Shown piece after piece: positions 60,577-64,000 of a DNA stretch of 64,000 nucleotides (its first letter is position 1; each line of letters starts with the position of its first letter). This stretch comes from SZUA-309 sp965215995 (GTDB taxonomy: Bacteria > Pseudomonadota > Gammaproteobacteria > Pseudomonadales > Azotimanducaceae), in the NCBI GenBank assembly GCA_965215995.1, contig OZ244128.1:124001-188000 (forward strand), read 5' to 3'. The notes under the pieces are model-generated. The model was not told the DNA's origin. It worked only from the letters and a program-made list of their open reading frames with translations, and did no database searches. The position numbers and the translations under genes were made by a program.

Positions 60577-62704
60577 CACAGTCAACCAGCGTCCCCGAGT
60601 CCTCATCGCGGATGATGACGCGTTGATGCGATCTCTTATGAGTGCAGCACTAAACGAAAAAGGCTTCGATACGATCGAGGTCAAGGACGGTGCGGAAGCA
60701 GTATCGACTATTCAGGGGAATCGTCCCGATCTGGTAGTGCTCGACGTGGATATGCCGGTGATGGGCGGATTTGAAGCCTGCAAACAGATCCGTTGCATGC
60801 CCGATTGCCGCGATCTTCCTGTGGTTATCGTCACTGGCAACGAAGACACGCAGTCGATCGATACCGCCTACGACTGCGGCGCGACGGATTTCGTGAGCAA
60901 ACCGGTCAACTGGTCTCTCATCGGTCATCGCATGCGTTACGTGCTTCGCAGCGCTCAGACGCGTGCCGCGCTGACAAGCAGTGAGCTCAGAAATCGTGCC
61001 ATGCTCGAGGCGCTCCCTGACCGACTGGTTCTGATTTCTACCGACGGAAAGATTCTTTCGGTGATAGAGCAGAACACAGATCAATCCACCTCTTGTGATA
61101 CTTTCGTCGACCATCCGCTGGAAAACATCCTACCCACAGCCGCAGCTCGTGCTGCTCTCGCGCACACGCGCCAGGTGGTGGCTCAACAAACAGAGGCCAG
61201 CTTCGAGTTCTCATCTCCAGAGGACAGTAATGCTCAGGAGGCAATGCAGCACTACGAAGTGCGAGTGCTTCCCCAATCCAACGATGTCGCACTGCTCATC
61301 CTGCGGGACATCACACAACGCAAGCTGGCGGAACAACAGATCCATGAACTGGCATTCTACGATAGCGTTACGGGTTTGCCGAACCGGCACCACTTCATAC
61401 AGCGCGCCGAGGAAGAGCTCAGCGCCGCTCAGAACGAGCAGACACGCTACATGCTCGCCTGTTTCAACCTGGATCACTTCAAACGGATCAATGACACACT
61501 GAGCCACGCTGCCGGGGACTACACGCTTCAACAGTTGGCGATGCGTCTCATCAGCTTCCGAGAACGTTGGTCGGAGCAGATAGATTACGTGGACATCGCT
61601 CGCCTCGGCAGCGATGAGTTCGCACTGTTGTGCTCGTTATCCCGGCCGGAGGACCAGGGTCGCATCCTGCAGGCTCTGCGGGGCGAGTTTGATGTACCCG
61701 TATCCTGCGATCGACATGAGCTCGTCGTGTCCATCAGCGTCGGCACCACTGTGTTCCCGGAGGATGGGGACAACGTGGAACATCTGCTGCGCAATGCCAA
61801 CAAGGCAATGTCCAGCGCCAAGCTGGCCGGCCGGAACACCTCCGTCGCCTATGACCTGAAGCGGCATGAACACTCCGAAGACATGCTTCAGCTGGAAAGC
61901 GACTTGCGCATCGCCATCAACCGGGACGAGCTCGCACTCTACTTCCAGCCCAAATACGATCTGCGCACCGGCGCTCTTACCGGCACAGAAGCGCTGCTGC
62001 GCTGGATTCACAAAGATCGCGGCATAATCTCCCCCGGGATGTTTATCCCGTTGGCTGAAGAAACAGGTCTCATTGTGGACATCGATCGCTGGGTGCTTGA
62101 CAGGGCTTGTCGACACCTGCGCGATTGGCGGGCGAGAGGTATGGATCCAGTACCCGTATCGATCAATCTCTCCGGGCGGGAGTTCAGCTTCGATCGGCCG
62201 GAGGTTTCCCTGCAGCGGGCACTGCACACACACGGAATAGATCCTTCCCTCATTGAGCTCGAGATCACCGAAACTGTGCTGATGGCGGATCCGGTGGCGG
62301 CAGCAGCAACACTGAATCGGCTGAAAGCCATGGGCATACGCCTGGCTGTCGACGACTTCGGCACCGGATACTCCTCACTCGGCTATCTGAAGCGGTTCCC
62401 CCTGGATGTGCTGAAGATCGACAGGGAGTTCATCGCCGACATCGAAGAGAACGACAGCGACCAAACACTCTGTCGAGCCATGATCTCAATGGGCCGAGGC
62501 CTGGGCTTGGAGGTTGTTGCCGAGGGTATAGAGACCAAGGCACAACGAGACTTTCTGCGATTCGAGGGTTGCCAGACAGGTCAGGGCTTCTTCCTCGCAA
62601 AGCCGATGCCCGTTGACGAATACGAAGCGCTGCTTACCATGGAAGTCGCGGCGGGGGCATCGACGGTGTTGGCTTCCGGCGAGTCGATGCCGACCACTCA
62701 TTGA
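60563..62704 (+). CDS. Response regulator REC-GGDEF-EAL (c-di-GMP phosphodiesterase, probable)
   Basis: A protein of about 713 residues starting at GTG 60563 (GAGGAG 7 bases upstream), overlapping the kinase stop by 14 bases. REC has Asp61 (VLDVDMPVMGG). A PAS-like segment follows. The GGDEF domain has a changed signature, GSDEF (349-353), so cyclase activity is doubtful. The EAL domain is intact: TEALLRW (Glu476), INLSGREFS, LEITETVLM, VDDFGTGYSSLGYL and AEGIETKAQ. It should lower c-di-GMP when the kinase is active. Phosphorylation by the upstream Hpt is inferred from coupling. Confidence 0.92.
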   Translation: MNPHDTVNQRPRVLIADDDALMRSLMSAALNEKGFDTIEVKDGAEAVSTIQGNRPDLVVLDVDMPVMGGFEACKQIRCMPDCRDLPVVIVTGNEDTQSIDTAYDCGATDFVSKPVNWSLIGHRMRYVLRSAQTRAALTSSELRNRAMLEALPDRLVLISTDGKILSVIEQNTDQSTSCDTFVDHPLENILPTAAARAALAHTRQVVAQQTEASFEFSSPEDSNAQEAMQHYEVRVLPQSNDVALLILRDITQRKLAEQQIHELAFYDSVTGLPNRHHFIQRAEEELSAAQNEQTRYMLACFNLDHFKRINDTLSHAAGDYTLQQLAMRLISFRERWSEQIDYVDIARLGSDEFALLCSLSRPEDQGRILQALRGEFDVPVSCDRHELVVSISVGTTVFPEDGDNVEHLLRNANKAMSSAKLAGRNTSVAYDLKRHEHSEDMLQLESDLRIAINRDELALYFQPKYDLRTGALTGTEALLRWIHKDRGIISPGMFIPLAEETGLIVDIDRWVLDRACRHLRDWRARGMDPVPVSINLSGREFSFDRPEVSLQRALHTHGIDPSLIELEITETVLMADPVAAAATLNRLKAMGIRLAVDDFGTGYSSLGYLKRFPLDVLKIDREFIADIEENDSDQTLCRAMISMGRGLGLEVVAEGIETKAQRDFLRFEGCQTGQGFFLAKPMPVDEYEALLTMEVAAGASTVLASGESMPTTH

Positions 62705-62735
62705 GCGATCTCACTCGCCTCATCCACGCAGCAAT

Positions 62736-64000
62736 CTAGCCAGTTCCTGCCCGCTCTAAAGGTATGCGATTGCGTCCAGACAGCGTCAACTCTGTCTGCT
62801 CTGAACTATCCAAGGTAATCATCCCTTTATCGATGAAATCAGCCAACTCGAGCTTGAGACGTTCCAGCATGGTGGTATCCAGGTTTTCCGATCCACACAA
62901 ACTCACCCAGGCATCACGACCATTGGCCTTTGCAATGTAGGCCGCCTGATCAGCGATCGCTGCCACCAACTCCCAACCGCAGAAGCTCTCCCGATTTTCA
63001 ATGAGTGGATAAGGAGCAATCCCGATAGAAGCTGAGAGCCGGCCATGGTCCCCTGCTCCAACATCATATCGATGCGCGGAGATCGCTTCTCGGATTCGTT
63101 CCGCCAGCACCTTAACTCCGGAAAATCCGGAGGAGAAACCGATCACCATAAACTCGTCACCCCCCCAGCGTATGAGGGTGTCTGAGCTTCGCGTGCAGTC
63201 TCTCAGAATATCTTTGACTTGAATCAGCGCCATATCCCCGGCGTTGTGACCGAACCGATCATTGATCAGTTTGAAACCATCCAGGTCAATCATCATGAAG
63301 AACATGGTTCGCGTGCTACTACGGCTGCCCATTCCTTCCGAGCTGCCGTCGCCTTCAACCTGGCTACGCTCGAACAGCGAGACTTCCGAGTTGATGAACT
63401 GATCAACATAGCGCCGATTGCGCAGACCGGTTAGCGAATCGGTCACGCTGGCTTCCGCCAGCTTCTCGTTCAGTTTTTCAAGCTCCCAATTCCGCTGAGC
63501 CAGTTCGCGAGTCCGTTCACTCACTTCCTGCTCTAGCTTGACACGCTGATGGCTCTCCATCCTGAGTTTCCGGCGCTGTGCGCGAATATAGAAGCCGATG
63601 GCGCCAATCACTCCAGAGCAGTACGCGAGGTACGCCCACCAGGTGCTCCACGGTGCAGGGATCACACGCACATCGATCGACGCGCCTCTCTCGTTCCACA
63701 CGCCATCGTTGTTTGCCGCCTGGACTACAAAGGTGTAGTCGCCTGCCGGAAGGTTGGTATACACAGCACGGCGAAATTCATCCACCTCCACCCAATCGGT
63801 ATCAAATCCTTCCAGTATGTAACGATACTGATTCTTATCGGGAGACATGAAATCCAGACCGACGAAATCGAACGCGATAAACTTGTCGATGTAGCTGATC
63901 TCGACACCATTCGCGTCCTCATCGCTGCTGGTCGTAACCAGCTCATTCTCACGCGATCTTGCGCTCAGCACGATGCCAGGCTCTACCTGGTTGACCGGCA
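62736..64000 (-). CDS. Y_Y_Y-GGDEF diguanylate cyclase (5' end outside window)
   Basis: The frame runs from the stop at 62736 to the window edge without a start, so the N-terminal part (probably a Reg_prop sensor) is missing. Visible are a Y_Y_Y domain (QYRYILEGFDTDWVEVDE, TNLPAGDYTFVVQAAN), a membrane helix (WAYLAYCSGVIGAIGFYI), a coiled coil (EQEVSERTRELAQRNWELEK) and a GGDEF domain. That domain has an intact RWGGDEF signature and MIDLDGFKLINDRFGH. It should make c-di-GMP. It is convergent with the REC-GGDEF-EAL gene, 31 bases apart. Confidence 0.9.
   Translation of the reverse strand, partial: PVNQVEPGIVLSARSRENELVTTSSDEDANGVEISYIDKFIAFDFVGLDFMSPDKNQYRYILEGFDTDWVEVDEFRRAVYTNLPAGDYTFVVQAANNDGVWNERGASIDVRVIPAPWSTWWAYLAYCSGVIGAIGFYIRAQRRKLRMESHQRVKLEQEVSERTRELAQRNWELEKLNEKLAEASVTDSLTGLRNRRYVDQFINSEVSLFERSQVEGDGSSEGMGSRSSTRTMFFMMIDLDGFKLINDRFGHNAGDMALIQVKDILRDCTRSSDTLIRWGGDEFMVIGFSSGFSGVKVLAERIREAISAHRYDVGAGDHGRLSASIGIAPYPLIENRESFCGWELVAAIADQAAYIAKANGRDAWVSLCGSENLDTTMLERLKLELADFIDKGMITLDSSEQTELTLSGRNRIPLERAGTG

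Noticed and set aside
61604..61621. Calling the REC-GGDEF-EAL protein a dual cyclase/phosphodiesterase.
   Set aside because: The cyclase signature is GSDEF rather than GGDEF, so synthesis is doubtful; only the EAL side is supported.

Overview
The window looks like the chromosome of an aerobic, Gram-negative heterotroph, most probably a gammaproteobacterium. The evidence is a TonB-dependent receptor, lipoprotein and Tat signals, LysR/AraC/TetR/MarR regulators, class III CoA-transferases, and hybrid sensors with Reg_prop and Y_Y_Y domains. No rRNA, tRNA, CRISPR array, transposase or phage gene was seen. Much of the window is accessory catabolism and periplasmic redox chemistry. The taxon is an inference from gene content.

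Layout. 1-634 is the end of a partial gene. 865-7158 is a respiratory operon: a small secreted protein, a Met-rich hexapeptide-repeat lipoprotein, a pentaheme cytochrome c, a Tat-exported DMSO-reductase-family molybdoenzyme, a four-cluster ferredoxin subunit and a TorD-like chaperone. 7230-10264 (minus) holds a GMC oxidoreductase, a GST-like protein and a deazaflavin/nitroreductase-family protein, opposite a LysR gene and an alpha/beta hydrolase (10424-12207). 12243-16334 (minus) is a tightly overlapped set: enoyl-CoA hydratase, VOC protein, thiolase-like protein and secreted HAD phosphatase. 16479-18901 pairs a TVP38-type membrane protein with gamma-glutamyltransferase. 18921-24157 has a DAO-type oxidase, a CoA-transferase, a LysR regulator and two riboflavin genes. 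24192-34110 has two sulfatases, a secreted cyclase, an AraC regulator, a TonB receptor and a periplasmic amine dehydrogenase/cytochrome c pair.

34421-37841 is irregular: a frameshifted membrane protein running into a frameshifted ribbon-helix-helix antitoxin, a methyltransferase with a signal peptide, a MarR regulator and a small ClpX-type zinc-finger protein. 37875-44270 contains an M20 amidohydrolase and a TetR-led operon (GPH transporter, CrtI-like oxidoreductase, ferredoxin-type reductase, small membrane protein). 44267-48159 (minus) includes a Rieske-ThDP enzyme fusion with a flavodoxin-like protein and a DUF1622-like membrane protein.

48257-64000 looks like an envelope/signalling block: an ECF sigma factor fused to a zinc-finger anti-sigma domain, small proteins including dodecin, a cytochrome c-propeller fusion, a P450 remnant, two tandem subtilisin-like proteases ending in Trp-containing hexapeptide arrays (GFLWSN x7 and GYLWAD x10), a giant hybrid kinase, a REC-GGDEF-EAL protein and a convergent Y_Y_Y-GGDEF cyclase.

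The best candidates for undescribed biology are the Met-repeat/pentaheme/molybdoenzyme operon, the paired Trp-repeat proteases beside the large sensor kinase, and the Rieske-ThDP fusion. Three genes independently carry 18-bp-period coding arrays, which suggests that repeat expansion is a recurring way this genome builds secreted proteins.
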